46,332 nucleotides of DNA from a virus. The translations under genes and the position numbers were made by a program. Location of the stretch: positions 1-46,332 of IMG/VR virus record IMGVR_UViG_3300025886_003129; one strand, given 5' to 3'. The notes below the pieces were generated by a model. It was not told the origin of the DNA, did not search any database, and worked only from the letters and a program-made list of their open reading frames with translations. Below, piece by piece: positions 31,010 to 39,605 of this stretch; position 1 is the first letter of the stretch, and the number at the start of each line of letters is the position of its first letter.

Positions 31010-32428
31010 CGTTTTCAGAACCTTATTGTATATTGAATCTAATTTTCTTTTGATTGGTTTTTTTCTTTCATCATCATCGGGGACATACAAGCTCCAAAAT
31101 TTGCTTTTGTGGGGAATTGGTATTTGAAAACTTTTAGAGGTTGAGGATATGCATACTTCTTTCATTAATACGGATCCGAATTTTGCGATATTTTCCGCCC
31201 CTAATTCATCGCAATTTTTATGAAAATGACCGCAAGATTTACAAGTGTACGAATTTATTAATTTTCTATCTTGCTTGTGCAGAGATCCGCATTTAGGGCA
31301 CATTTGAGAGCTGAAGCTGGGAGGGCAAATAGCGAAAGCTATATTGTTTTTTTTGCATAAACTTACAAAAGCATCTCTAATATATTCTTGTCCAAAACTA
31401 TTTTGATTGCCAAATCCGATATCATCAATCGAGAAACTGACTTTGCTGTCGTATTTTTTTATATAATATAGAAATGCGGGTTTTACTATTTTTTCCTTGA
31501 TTGAAAGCTTTAGCCTTCTTTCTGCTCTCTTTTTTCTTTGGTGTAGTTTTCTTCTTTGCTTTGAGTTGTATTTACTTTTGTTCTTTAGTAAATCTTGGTT
31601 GAGGGTTTTCGCCTGAATTTCAAGACCCTTAATTTCTTCACCTTTTGTAATTGCCCTTTGTGTTTTATTGAATATGGGCTCGCTGAAGGTAATCCATTGT
31701 AAGTCGTTTTTGTTTATGTCAATACCTATAACTTTTTTAAAAAAAGAAGACTCTTGTTCTTCAACTAATTGAATAACTAAAAAATTATCATCTTGTTTGT
31801 ATAAACCATTAAATGAGATGTTTCCGCCTTTTCCCGAGCCCGTTTTGTAATCAATTGAATCTTGATTGTCATAAACATCTTCTTTGAATGTTAGATATAT
31901 AAATTTACGCTTCTGTAGGGTGGAGAGTTTTATTTTGTTGTCCTCTATCCATATTCCGCCGTTTTTAAAATTTAAAGCTTTGTTTGTTTTTAGGAATATG
32001 GGGCGTTTTGTTTTTTTGCTGTTTCTGTTTTGGAAGCCTTTGTAATTTTCTACCACTTTCCATAATACATCATCGAGTCGAGATAAATTCAATTCTTTTT
32101 TCTCTATGTGAGGGGTGTGTTTTAAGAATATCTCTTGAACTTCTGGGTGGCACTTTAACTGCCTTAAGCTTAGCTCGGTTTCTCTCCAGCTCTTGCACTG
32201 TTTTCCTTGAAAACTTAGCCCTGCCCAGTCGTCCCACGCTTTATTTTTAAACTTTATGTATTTGTCATTAATTTCCGCTATCTCTTTTTTGCATATTTTT
32301 TCATATATCCATATAGATAGATCCTTTTGAATTGATGATATTGTATCGTGTTCGATTTTAAATTCAGGTGTTAATTTGACACCATTTAATCTGCAAGCTC
32401 TAGGAGAAAATATTTTAACTTTTTTCAT
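30977..32428 (-). CDS. TnpB/Cas12-superfamily RuvC protein, 483 aa
   Basis: RuvC-I: VIGIDINK with Asp237. RuvC-II region: VSFSIDDIGFG, where the usual catalytic Glu is Asp335. A zinc ribbon with Cys377, 380, 396 and 399 (MCPKCGSL ... YTCKSCGH) comes before RuvC-III (NCDELGAENIA, Asp407). The basic helix RRKLHQRKKRAERRLKL (292-308) precedes RuvC-II, as in TnpB. The N-terminal 230 residues would be the WED/REC part. It is longer than usual TnpB (about 400 aa) and in the range of miniature Cas12. The last dozen or so codons lie in the fifth repeat unit. No TnpA gene or IS605 left end is visible. Very strong promoter with palindrome; leaderless start predicted. Confidence 0.9.
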   Translation of the reverse strand: MKKVKIFSPRACRLNGVKLTPEFKIEHDTISSIQKDLSIWIYEKICKKEIAEINDKYIKFKNKAWDDWAGLSFQGKQCKSWRETELSLRQLKCHPEVQEIFLKHTPHIEKKELNLSRLDDVLWKVVENYKGFQNRNSKKTKRPIFLKTNKALNFKNGGIWIEDNKIKLSTLQKRKFIYLTFKEDVYDNQDSIDYKTGSGKGGNISFNGLYKQDDNFLVIQLVEEQESSFFKKVIGIDINKNDLQWITFSEPIFNKTQRAITKGEEIKGLEIQAKTLNQDLLKNKSKYNSKQRRKLHQRKKRAERRLKLSIKEKIVKPAFLYYIKKYDSKVSFSIDDIGFGNQNSFGQEYIRDAFVSLCKKNNIAFAICPPSFSSQMCPKCGSLHKQDRKLINSYTCKSCGHFHKNCDELGAENIAKFGSVLMKEVCISSTSKSFQIPIPHKSKFWSLYVPDDDERKKPIKRKLDSIYNKVLKTQFNFPDSSSR

Positions 32429-32429
32429 G

Positions 32430-32444
32430 GACTATATTATAGTC
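32430..32444. promoter_or_regulatory. palindromic operator-like site over the effector -10 box
   Basis: GACTATATTATAGTC is a perfect 7+1+7 palindrome that covers the -10 hexamer of the TnpB/Cas12-like gene and ends one base before its start codon. A dimeric repressor here would shut the gene off. Confidence 0.55.
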
Positions 32445-32464
32445 TATATATAAAAAATAGTCAA
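32436..32464 (-). promoter_or_regulatory. sigma70-type promoter of the TnpB/Cas12-like gene
   Basis: On the - strand: TTGACT (32464-32459), 17-nt spacer, perfect TATAAT (32441-32436), 7 nt to the ATG at 32428. Confidence 0.9.
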
Positions 32465-32471
32465 GATCAAA

Positions 32472-32507
32472 ATCAAAAAAAGCCCCGCTATGAACTAGCG
32501 GGGCTTT
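32472..32507 (-). terminator. rho-independent terminator after the 353-aa gene
   Basis: AAGCCCCGCTA / TAGCGGGGCTT, an 11-bp stem with loop TGAAC (32480-32506), followed on the - strand by T7. It insulates the effector gene from upstream transcription. Confidence 0.93.
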
Positions 32508-32529
32508 AGGTTTTAAGTTGTTGGGGTTT

Positions 32530-33591
32530 TTAAGCTTTAGGCTTCTCGTGAGTATATCCCATTTTCTTCATTTTTAAATGGTCTTCCATGGTTTTAGCTT
32601 TATAAGCTTTTCCTGTTTTTGGGTCATACATCATATGAGGCTTAAATTCATCTTCCGCTGCGTAATCTTTTTTCATTTTTTTAGATTGAGCTTTTTTCCA
32701 TGCCTCTTTATTTGGGCGATCCTTATCTCCAGGTTTTGCGGCTTTATATTTTTTGCCCATTCTTTTTTTCTTTTTTCTGATATTGTCCCAAAGTCCATTT
32801 TTAGCTTCGATAACTTCTTCCACCTCTTCTTCGGCTTCGTTTTCTATCTCTTCGCCCTTGGTCATTTTGGTAACACTTTTTTTGGACCACATTTTACAAC
32901 TCCAATAGCGAGCTTTTGTTTTGGGTCCAGGGTTTTCGCAATTATGCCTAGCTCTAAAACTTTTTCTACGAGCGGGATCATCCCGTTTGATTTCCATATT
33001 TGGGTCGCCGAAATTAACTTTTACAACATTGCCTTTTTCATTTTTTACGTAAACCGAAAATTTCTTTGGCCCTTTGGATGTTCTGAATGGCTTGTTTAAT
33101 TTTTTACCTTTATTTTTTTCTGAAGCCCAGCTTTCTTCATCGACATACTCTTCAAACCCAAGTTCGTCGGTTTCAATGAATATAGTGCTCCACATTTCAT
33201 TTGTGAAGCTTGGGTCTTCTTGAAGTTGATAATTTTTGATGTCGAGTTTAGCTTCAATTAAATCTTCCTCGTTAAACAATTTGGATTCTTCGCGGATCCC
33301 GTCGTCAACAATTATTCCCGCTTCAGCGATATCTTGATCTGCTTTGCGGTAGCTATCCTTAACTCTTGATCCTTGGATCATTTTTAAGAACATATTTGCC
33401 CTGGCGATGGCCCATTGGCCTCGAGATTTACCGGGGCGACCAAAATCGCTAAACATTTCCGATCCGCGACGATATACTTTTTGTAATTGAGAAAGAGTTA
33501 CTTTTTGAGCATGTTTTAAATTGTGAGCAACGACTTTTTGCTTTAAGGCGTTTAGCACTCTATCCGAAAAGTTATTGTTTTGATTGTTCAT
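32530..33591 (-). CDS. conserved phage protein with FSVYVKN...RARHNCENPGPKTKARYW motif, 353 aa
   Basis: The central block (about 185-240: KFSVYVKNEKGNVVKVNFGDPN, then RRKSFRARHNC and KARYWSCKMW) is a highly conserved module of large marine phages, often next to head genes; I do not know its function. An acidic Glu-rich stretch (about 250-265) separates it from a Lys-rich C-terminal region with a KTGKAYKAKT repeat-like tail. The late-type GTGTA element before the start suggests a structural or head-related role. Monocistronic, ending in a strong terminator. Confidence 0.65.
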   Translation of the reverse strand: MNNQNNNFSDRVLNALKQKVVAHNLKHAQKVTLSQLQKVYRRGSEMFSDFGRPGKSRGQWAIARANMFLKMIQGSRVKDSYRKADQDIAEAGIIVDDGIREESKLFNEEDLIEAKLDIKNYQLQEDPSFTNEMWSTIFIETDELGFEEYVDEESWASEKNKGKKLNKPFRTSKGPKKFSVYVKNEKGNVVKVNFGDPNMEIKRDDPARRKSFRARHNCENPGPKTKARYWSCKMWSKKSVTKMTKGEEIENEAEEEVEEVIEAKNGLWDNIRKKKKRMGKKYKAAKPGDKDRPNKEAWKKAQSKKMKKDYAAEDEFKPHMMYDPKTGKAYKAKTMEDHLKMKKMGYTHEKPKA

Positions 33592-33595
33592 AGAT

Positions 33596-33606
33596 ATTAA
33601 TTACAC
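33596..33606 (-). promoter_or_regulatory. GTGTA-type promoter element
   Basis: On the - strand GTGTAATTAAT is followed by 4 nt and the ATG at 33591. Confidence 0.55.
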
Positions 33607-33612
33607 AAATTT

Positions 33613-34557
33613 TTATTTGTTTTCTAGGTACCAGGCGTATGTTTTTTTTAGCCCTTGTTCTAAGTTGGTTTTTGCAGAGAATCCAATATTGCGCAATTGG
33701 GTGTTGTTCATTTTTTTTCGATAAGTTCCGTCCGGCTTTTCGGCGTCGAATACAACCTCTCCTTGGTAGCCTACAACTTTTTTTATTAAGTGGGCCAATT
33801 TAAGAATGGATACTTCATCTTCAGACCCACAATTCATGTGAGAAATCCCTTTACTATATATGTCTCTCGCGTTGACATTCTCAAGGCAATGAGCTATCGC
33901 TCGAGCCAAATCATCAACATATAGGAATTCTCGAAGCGGTTTTCCGCTACCCCAAACTTCTACATTTCTGGAAGCGCTTTCTTTTGCTTCGTGCACTTTT
34001 CTTATGAGGGCAGGTAGAACATGCGAGCTTTTTAAGTCGAAATTATCTCGCGGCCCGTACATATTGCATGGCATAATCGAATAAAAATTATTTTTGTATT
34101 GTTCGTAGTAACTTTGGCACAATTTAATTGCAGCTATTTTTGCTATAGCATACGGCTCATTTGTTTTTTCTAATACACCTGTTAAAAGACTTTCTTCTAC
34201 AATGGGTATTTTTGCGTCTCTAGGGTATATACATGAACTGCCAAGATTGATCAGTTTTTGAACATTGTATTTGCTTGAGGCATGTATCAGGTTACTTGCT
34301 ATTTGTAGATTTTGATATATGAAGTCTGCGCGAAGTGTATTGTTTGCGAGTATGCCGCCAACTTTTGCGGCGCAAGCGATTACTACATCTGGGCGTCTTT
34401 TTGCAAAAAAACTATCAACTTGAGCTTGATTGGTTAAATCTAGTTCGCCGCGAGTTCGTGTGATTACATTTTCGTAACCATTGCTTTGTAAATGATTGAG
34501 AACTGCAGATCCAACCATTCCACGGTGACCCGTTAGAAAGATTGATTTGCGCTTCAT
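33613..34557 (-). CDS. fcl: GDP-L-fucose synthase
   Basis: The short-chain dehydrogenase fold starts IFLTGHRGMVGSAV (NADP-binding GxxGxxG). AAKVGGILANN, LGSSCIYPRDA and EPYAIAKIAA (Tyr-x3-Lys) are diagnostic of fucose synthases, as is MPCNMYGPRDNF. The start at 34557 forms an ATGA overlap with the dehydratase gene. It converts GDP-4-keto-6-deoxymannose to GDP-L-fucose. About 314 aa, normal length. Confidence 0.93.
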   Translation of the reverse strand: MKRKSIFLTGHRGMVGSAVLNHLQSNGYENVITRTRGELDLTNQAQVDSFFAKRRPDVVIACAAKVGGILANNTLRADFIYQNLQIASNLIHASSKYNVQKLINLGSSCIYPRDAKIPIVEESLLTGVLEKTNEPYAIAKIAAIKLCQSYYEQYKNNFYSIMPCNMYGPRDNFDLKSSHVLPALIRKVHEAKESASRNVEVWGSGKPLREFLYVDDLARAIAHCLENVNARDIYSKGISHMNCGSEDEVSILKLAHLIKKVVGYQGEVVFDAEKPDGTYRKKMNNTQLRNIGFSAKTNLEQGLKKTYAWYLENK

Positions 34558-35585
34558 TGAGTCAATAGAACATAATCGCTTTGATACATTTTCTTTACCA
34601 ATCCACGAAAATCTGTTTTGCGCTCCCAACCCATTTCGCTTTCAGCAAGAGATGGGTCGCCGCACAATTCGTGCACTTCTGCGGGTCGATAAAATTTTGG
34701 ATCAACCTCAAAAATTAATGCACCATCTTTAGTATAATATTTTTCATCAGCTTCTGCGCCTCGCGATTCAAATTCGATACCTGCGCATTTTAGAGCTTCT
34801 TCAAGAAATTCACGCACTGCGTGCATCTCACCACTACCCAATACATAATTTTTTGGAGCCTTTTGATTGAGCATTAACCAAACACCTTCCATAAAGTCTT
34901 CTGCGTCACTCCAGTCGCGTTGAGCTTCAATGTTTCCAAGTTTCAAGATAGGAATTGTTTTATTTGATTCTAGGGCAATTTTTATTCTTGCTACTGCGTG
35001 AGAAATTTTACGAGTCACAAAATCAAGGCCGCGACGACTTCCTTCGTGATTAAACAGCCAGCCTTGAACAGCGTAGAGGTTGTAAGACTCTCTGTAGACG
35101 CGAACAATGTGCCTAGCTGCACATTTTGCAGCGCCATAAGGGCTTTGCGGGCGCAACGGATGCTCTTCGTTCTGAGGGCTTGTTATAACGTCCCCGAACT
35201 CTTCGCTTGATCCGGCGTTGTAAAATCTACATTGCGGAGCGAAACGGCGAATAGATTCCAGAATGTGAAGCACGGCATTGGCATCTGTGTCCCATGTTTG
35301 AATTGGATAATTCCAGCTGCCCGCAACAAACGATTGCGCCGCAAAATTGATAAAGTAGTCCGGCTGAATATCAAGTATCACGTCGCGCATACTGTGTGCA
35401 TCGTTTAAATCCATGTCGATCAAATGGAATCGCGGCTCATTTTCTAGATGCAAAATATTCTCATGATTTTTGACACTCAGCCTTCTTACCGAGCCATATA
35501 TTTCATGACCCGTATTCTTTAATAAATAATCTACCATATGACTTCCGTCTTGGCCCGTTACTCCTGTTACTATTATTTTTTTCAT
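34554..35585 (-). CDS. gmd: GDP-mannose 4,6-dehydratase
   Basis: The Rossmann motif TGVTGQDGSHMVDYLL, the NFAAQSFVAGSWNYP block, GSSEEFGD and the active-site SPYGAAKCAA (Tyr-x3-Lys) identify it. It makes GDP-4-keto-6-deoxymannose, the substrate of the next gene's product. ATGA overlaps join it to the Nudix gene upstream and the fucose-synthase gene downstream. Confidence 0.93.
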   Translation of the reverse strand: MKKIIVTGVTGQDGSHMVDYLLKNTGHEIYGSVRRLSVKNHENILHLENEPRFHLIDMDLNDAHSMRDVILDIQPDYFINFAAQSFVAGSWNYPIQTWDTDANAVLHILESIRRFAPQCRFYNAGSSEEFGDVITSPQNEEHPLRPQSPYGAAKCAARHIVRVYRESYNLYAVQGWLFNHEGSRRGLDFVTRKISHAVARIKIALESNKTIPILKLGNIEAQRDWSDAEDFMEGVWLMLNQKAPKNYVLGSGEMHAVREFLEEALKCAGIEFESRGAEADEKYYTKDGALIFEVDPKFYRPAEVHELCGDPSLAESEMGWERKTDFRGLVKKMYQSDYVLLTQ

Positions 35586-35992
35586 TTTAACATTAAGATT
35601 GTGTTTTTTGTTTCTTTTGTCATTGGGGTTGGTAGGCAGTTTTCTTCTAGCCTAAAAAAACCCCACTCTTCGTGCTCCATTGAGTCTACGGCATCGCTGC
35701 TTGGGAAAATTAAAGATTTTATATTCGTAAAATATGCGTAAAAAGTGCCCCCGTTTTCCATTGGGAAAGAATTTAGATATTTTGTTTCGTTTGAAATGCT
35801 TATTCCAGTTTCTTCTTTAAATTCTCTAACACAAGCGTCTAGAGGCAACTCTCCTTTTTCTATCGCCCCGCAAGGAAGCGACCAATATCCAGGGAAGTTG
35901 GCGCAAATTTTAGCTCTTTTACCTAGTAGGACCAAGTTATTTAGTTTTACTAGCAGTCCTGCTGCGTCATACTTATCCTTCGAGAAAGTCAT
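35582..35992 (-). CDS. Nudix hydrolase, 136 aa
   Basis: The Nudix box is complete: GAIEKGELPLDACVREFKEETGI (G-x5-E-x7-REFKEETGI). The short N-terminus is typical of small Nudix enzymes. Because it is coupled to gmd and fcl, a nucleotide-sugar substrate is possible, but nucleotide clean-up is equally likely. It overlaps the upstream nuclease gene by 20 nt. Confidence 0.85.
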   Translation of the reverse strand: MTFSKDKYDAAGLLVKLNNLVLLGKRAKICANFPGYWSLPCGAIEKGELPLDACVREFKEETGISISNETKYLNSFPMENGGTFYAYFTNIKSLIFPSSDAVDSMEHEEWGFFRLEENCLPTPMTKETKNTILMLK

Positions 35993-37058
35993 CTAGTTTC
36001 ACCTTGTTTTGCCAATGCGGGCATCCCTTATAATTCATTTTAACAACCTTTTCTCCGAGGCTTTCGTCTGGATCAAGAGAGTCTCTCTTTTCAATAAACG
36101 ATGTTTTTAAAACTTTTCCGTCTTTGTCTTGTATTGCGTAGTATTCCATAGGCTTTCTGTACGGACAGATAAAAGCTTTTATTGGCTCTCCGTTCTGATC
36201 TAGTATCGGCTCTCCCCTTGATATTTTGTAGCCGTCTTTTCCGCAGGCGAGTGGACCGCCAAACGTTCCATCTCTTGGGTAATCTTGTGTTGCCGCAAAA
36301 TTAGACTTTGCGCAATCTTCGTCAAATCCGTCTATATATTTCTGAAACTCGGTAAGCTGATACTCAAAACCCTCCAACTCTTCTTCGGTGATTTTGTCCA
36401 TCCTTACATAACCTTTGCCTCGTTCCCCGAGTACGTCTTTTTCTAAGTCGAATCTTAAGAATATAAATTCACTTTGAGGCTCTGTTTCAGGCATTAAATG
36501 TTTCACGGCTAAAGAGTATATTAAGTTTTGTAAATTGTCGGTGATCTCTTTGCCTTTGAATACTTGTTTGCTGCTTTTGAAGTCTCTAATTATTACGGAA
36601 TTATCTTTGTATTTAAATAGTTTATCTATATATCCTCTGACTGCATAGCGAATGCCTTTTTCGGGCTTGTCTATCTCTAAGTCAAAAAACCTTTCTGATT
36701 CTGCCTCTTCAGGCTCTTCCTCTGTATCCCCGAAGAAATCACAACGAAGTCCCGCAACGATCATTTCGTCGATCAAGTCCAGGTTCTCTTGATCGTTCAC
36801 CTTTAATTCTTCTGCTTCCTCTTTAACTTGAGCGGCGACAACCTTGGTGTTCCATATTGTTCCTTCTTTTATTATTTTATTAAATTCAGTTTTATACTTG
36901 TCTCCTAGAAGTTCGAATATGTTGTGACATATCGTTCCTCTGCTCGAGCCATCGTTTCCTGCCTGGGGAAGTTTCAGTTTATAATTGCACCAATAAGTCC
37001 AAGAGCATGTTTGCGCGGTTTTTATTCTACTCGCTGATAATTTTGTTAATTCACTCAT
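35973..37058 (-). CDS. PD-(D/E)XK nuclease (RecB/Cas4-like), 361 aa
   Basis: Motifs: ASRIKTAQTCSWTYWCNYKL (N-terminal Cys and YW helix), GTICHNIFE (GxxxH), YAVRGYIDKL (Asp), and VIIRDFKSSK (DxK core). Cys in LACGKDG and FICPYRKP near the C-terminus, with N-terminal Cys, could bind an iron-sulfur cluster as in Cas4/AddB. It overlaps the primase by 8 nt within the helicase-primase operon. It probably acts in DNA recombination or replication rather than CRISPR adaptation, since no Cas1/Cas2 is present. Confidence 0.8.
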   Translation of the reverse strand: MSELTKLSASRIKTAQTCSWTYWCNYKLKLPQAGNDGSSRGTICHNIFELLGDKYKTEFNKIIKEGTIWNTKVVAAQVKEEAEELKVNDQENLDLIDEMIVAGLRCDFFGDTEEEPEEAESERFFDLEIDKPEKGIRYAVRGYIDKLFKYKDNSVIIRDFKSSKQVFKGKEITDNLQNLIYSLAVKHLMPETEPQSEFIFLRFDLEKDVLGERGKGYVRMDKITEEELEGFEYQLTEFQKYIDGFDEDCAKSNFAATQDYPRDGTFGGPLACGKDGYKISRGEPILDQNGEPIKAFICPYRKPMEYYAIQDKDGKVLKTSFIEKRDSLDPDESLGEKVVKMNYKGCPHWQNKVKLDDFLEG

Positions 37059-38088
37059 TGGTTATTATTTTTTTATTTTTTAATAAAGATTTTGGTAAAG
37101 TTTTGTGCATTTTGCTTATCTCTTTGACTATGAATGATCTTTGCTTTTTTGCGTCAGAGGATAATAGCTTTTTATTCCAAGAATTAAAATCATTTGTAGA
37201 CATTTCTCCAAAGTCTTTTGCAGTAGGCAAGCAAATTAAAATTTTATCAGGCTCAAAATAATTTAATAATTTAAGATAGTTTTTTATGCAGGCTTCTAGT
37301 CCTCTGTTTTTTGTAGATGCGGAGTCGTTATTTAGGGAGAGTATTATTCTAGAAACTCCTAGCGAGACTAAAGAGCATATCAATTTGTTTGAAACATCCA
37401 GTCCAAAAGTAACCAGAACATTGAAGTGCCCGTTCTCGTTCAATTGAAGTAGATCTCCGATACTTTCAACTAAAACAACTTCTCCTTTGTCTTGTATGTC
37501 TTTTAAGGCCTTGGGGTTGTTGTATAATGGATACACCCATGATTTCTTCTTTCCCACATGTTTCCATTTGGGGCGACCTTCTATAGATGTCATGTCCCTA
37601 CCCGAGAATCCATATATCTGAGAGAGCTCGTTGTAAATAGGAAATATGAATCTTTTATTCAATTTCCCCGCAGTTGCGAACCCCCCTTTTAGGTTTGCTA
37701 AAACTTCATCGCTGATGCCCCTATCATTGTAGAATTTATAATGCGGTAGCAGTTTTTTCAAGCAGTCTTCTGGGTATATTTCTTCCATTTCTATTTTTTC
37801 TATTGATTCTATTTTATTATAATGTGAACCCACGTCCTCTTCTTCGAGATATTTTTTGATTGCATTTTTGTCGTTGGTTCCAAGCGTTATCTCTACAAGT
37901 CTTTTGAGGGGAGAGAAATTACTCCCCTGCACATGGTCTTTCCAGACTCCACTATTTTTGTATATCTGAATGGCTGTGGAGTTGTCTCCGTTTCTGAATA
38001 TCGCATTGGTCTGCCAGTAGGAGCCTCTGTCATTAAGCTTGTAGCCTAGATTAATTAAGCAGTCTTTTATTTTATCTGTAGATATCAT
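37051..38088 (-). CDS. DNA primase with Toprim domain, 345 aa
   Basis: The catalytic Toprim fold shows EVVLVESIGDLLQL (Glu) and SRIILSLNNDSASTKNRGLEAC. FIFPIYNELSQIYGFSGRDM matches the DnaG core. The N-terminus keeps the outline of the CHC2 zinc module (YWQTNAIFRNGDNSTAIQIY...GVWKDHVQG) but its Cys/His ligands are absent, so zinc is probably not bound. It is coupled by ATGA to the helicase gene, the usual primosome pairing. Confidence 0.85.
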   Translation of the reverse strand: MISTDKIKDCLINLGYKLNDRGSYWQTNAIFRNGDNSTAIQIYKNSGVWKDHVQGSNFSPLKRLVEITLGTNDKNAIKKYLEEEDVGSHYNKIESIEKIEMEEIYPEDCLKKLLPHYKFYNDRGISDEVLANLKGGFATAGKLNKRFIFPIYNELSQIYGFSGRDMTSIEGRPKWKHVGKKKSWVYPLYNNPKALKDIQDKGEVVLVESIGDLLQLNENGHFNVLVTFGLDVSNKLICSLVSLGVSRIILSLNNDSASTKNRGLEACIKNYLKLLNYFEPDKILICLPTAKDFGEMSTNDFNSWNKKLLSSDAKKQRSFIVKEISKMHKTLPKSLLKNKKIITNE

Positions 38089-39599
38089 ATATTCGGAAGC
38101 TCTTCTAGGAAGTCTTCGACCGCGCCGACCCCTTGGGAGTTTACGTTGTCAACCAGATCCTGCAAGTCGCCTTTTTCTTCAATACCAAAGTTTTCCATGT
38201 GAAGGTTTATATAGTTGTTCTTTTTTGTTCCATCTGGCATTTCCACGGGTTGAAGTGCCCTGTGGACATCTTTGCCTAGCCAGCGGTATTTTAAGGATAT
38301 TAATTTGTGTGTTCCAAAATCTTCTGGCTCAGATTGAATTTCGTCCATGGTCTTTTTTCTAAGCAAAAATAAATGAGAGCAGAACTGCGTTATCTGGTCA
38401 GATAGAGAAACAACGCTCTCGTCGTCAACTATATTGTCTGAGTTTCTGTTGTTTGTTATTCCTAGCCTGTTGCTCTGGACGCTGGTCAGCATTGATACTG
38501 TAGGGCCTTCGCTGAAGCAAAGCTCTTTCTGTATTAATTGTTTAAACTTGTCAACCATTCTTCCTACAGTTTCCCAAGAGCTTAAGCCGTTTTGTTTTTC
38601 GTAAGATGTTTTGATATAGTCAAAGCTAAAAATCATTTTGTTTCCTCTTCCCACCTCGGAGAAATAAAACCTTCTTATGATATTAATCATGCTCTCTATC
38701 GAGTGTCCCGCCACATTATAATAGAAAAATTTAAAATCTTTAACTTTCTTCCATGTGTCTCTAACTTTATCGATCACTTCTTGCCCGGCTTGCCTCCACC
38801 TGCCTGTTTCTAGCAAATGCATGGGAACTCCAGATAGGGCGGAGCACTGTCTTACTATAAGCTCCTCTTTGCTCATTTCGCCATTATCAAAATGAAGGAT
38901 CGGCACATTATTGTTGATCGCAGAGACTTTTGTGCAAAAATCCATACAGAATTGCGTTTTGCCTACGCCAGCCCTAGCAACAACAACCGTGATGTTTCCA
39001 GGTCTGAGTAAAGATCCATAGCATTCGTTTACTCTTTTATGGGGGCCCATCAGTCCAAACTCGTCGATAGGGTTATTCCCTCTGTCTTCTATCCAGTCCT
39101 CCATATCATCAAAAAGATTTTCAGGATTGCTTGAGCCTATCTCGTAAAGATTTATTTTTTCGTTATATATTTTATCTGCTTCGGAAACTATTTGGTCATA
39201 TGTCGAGCTCGCAGAAATGCTTTTCATGCTTTTTGCGACATCTATAGATGCATCGTGAATCTCTCTTCTGACTGTAATTTTCTTTAACTCTTTGGCTGTT
39301 TTGACGACACCCTCTTTGGATATCTGGCGCATTGACAAAGCTTTAATATAGTCCCCAATATTTATATTATCCTCAAAAGACATGCCTAGGGATTTAACCC
39401 TCTGCGACAATAAAACTTCATCTAAAACTTCAGAAGCCTCTAGGGACTGACGAAGCACACAAAATATTGTTTTATTAACCGCTGTGTTTTGGGAGAAGAA
39501 ATCCTCCTGGGTTATGAAGGCTGCGATTAGGGGATAGGACTCTGGGTACTTAATTAGCCCGGCGAGCAAATGTTGTTCTAGTTCATATGAATATACCAT
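38085..39599 (-). CDS. dnaB-like: replicative DNA helicase, DnaB family, 504 aa
   Basis: An N-terminal DnaB-type helical domain starts YELEQHLLAGLIKYPESY. The RecA-fold ATPase has Walker A VARAGVGKT, the stretch PILHFDNGEMSKEELIVRQ, and IFSFDYIKTSYE (Walker B/H2). Its leaderless promoter begins an operon of helicase, primase, nuclease, Nudix, gmd and fcl. Length is normal for the family. Confidence 0.93.
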   Translation of the reverse strand: MVYSYELEQHLLAGLIKYPESYPLIAAFITQEDFFSQNTAVNKTIFCVLRQSLEASEVLDEVLLSQRVKSLGMSFEDNINIGDYIKALSMRQISKEGVVKTAKELKKITVRREIHDASIDVAKSMKSISASSTYDQIVSEADKIYNEKINLYEIGSSNPENLFDDMEDWIEDRGNNPIDEFGLMGPHKRVNECYGSLLRPGNITVVVARAGVGKTQFCMDFCTKVSAINNNVPILHFDNGEMSKEELIVRQCSALSGVPMHLLETGRWRQAGQEVIDKVRDTWKKVKDFKFFYYNVAGHSIESMINIIRRFYFSEVGRGNKMIFSFDYIKTSYEKQNGLSSWETVGRMVDKFKQLIQKELCFSEGPTVSMLTSVQSNRLGITNNRNSDNIVDDESVVSLSDQITQFCSHLFLLRKKTMDEIQSEPEDFGTHKLISLKYRWLGKDVHRALQPVEMPDGTKKNNYINLHMENFGIEEKGDLQDLVDNVNSQGVGAVEDFLEELPNI

Positions 39600-39605
39600 A
39601 ATAGA

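Noticed and set aside
30977-32428. Ordinary IS200/IS605 insertion sequence
   Set aside because: No tnpA, no recognisable left end, a regulated promoter insulated by a terminator, and five tandem units at the 3' end rather than one transposon end.
34558-34629. Longer N-terminus of the fucose synthase (start at 34629)
   Set aside because: The extra 24 residues lie inside gmd and do not match the family; ATG 34557 gives an ATGA coupling and the correct Rossmann start.
35973-37058. Cas4 of a CRISPR adaptation module for the array
   Set aside because: It is a general RecB-like nuclease in the helicase-primase operon, 5 kb away, with no Cas1/Cas2.
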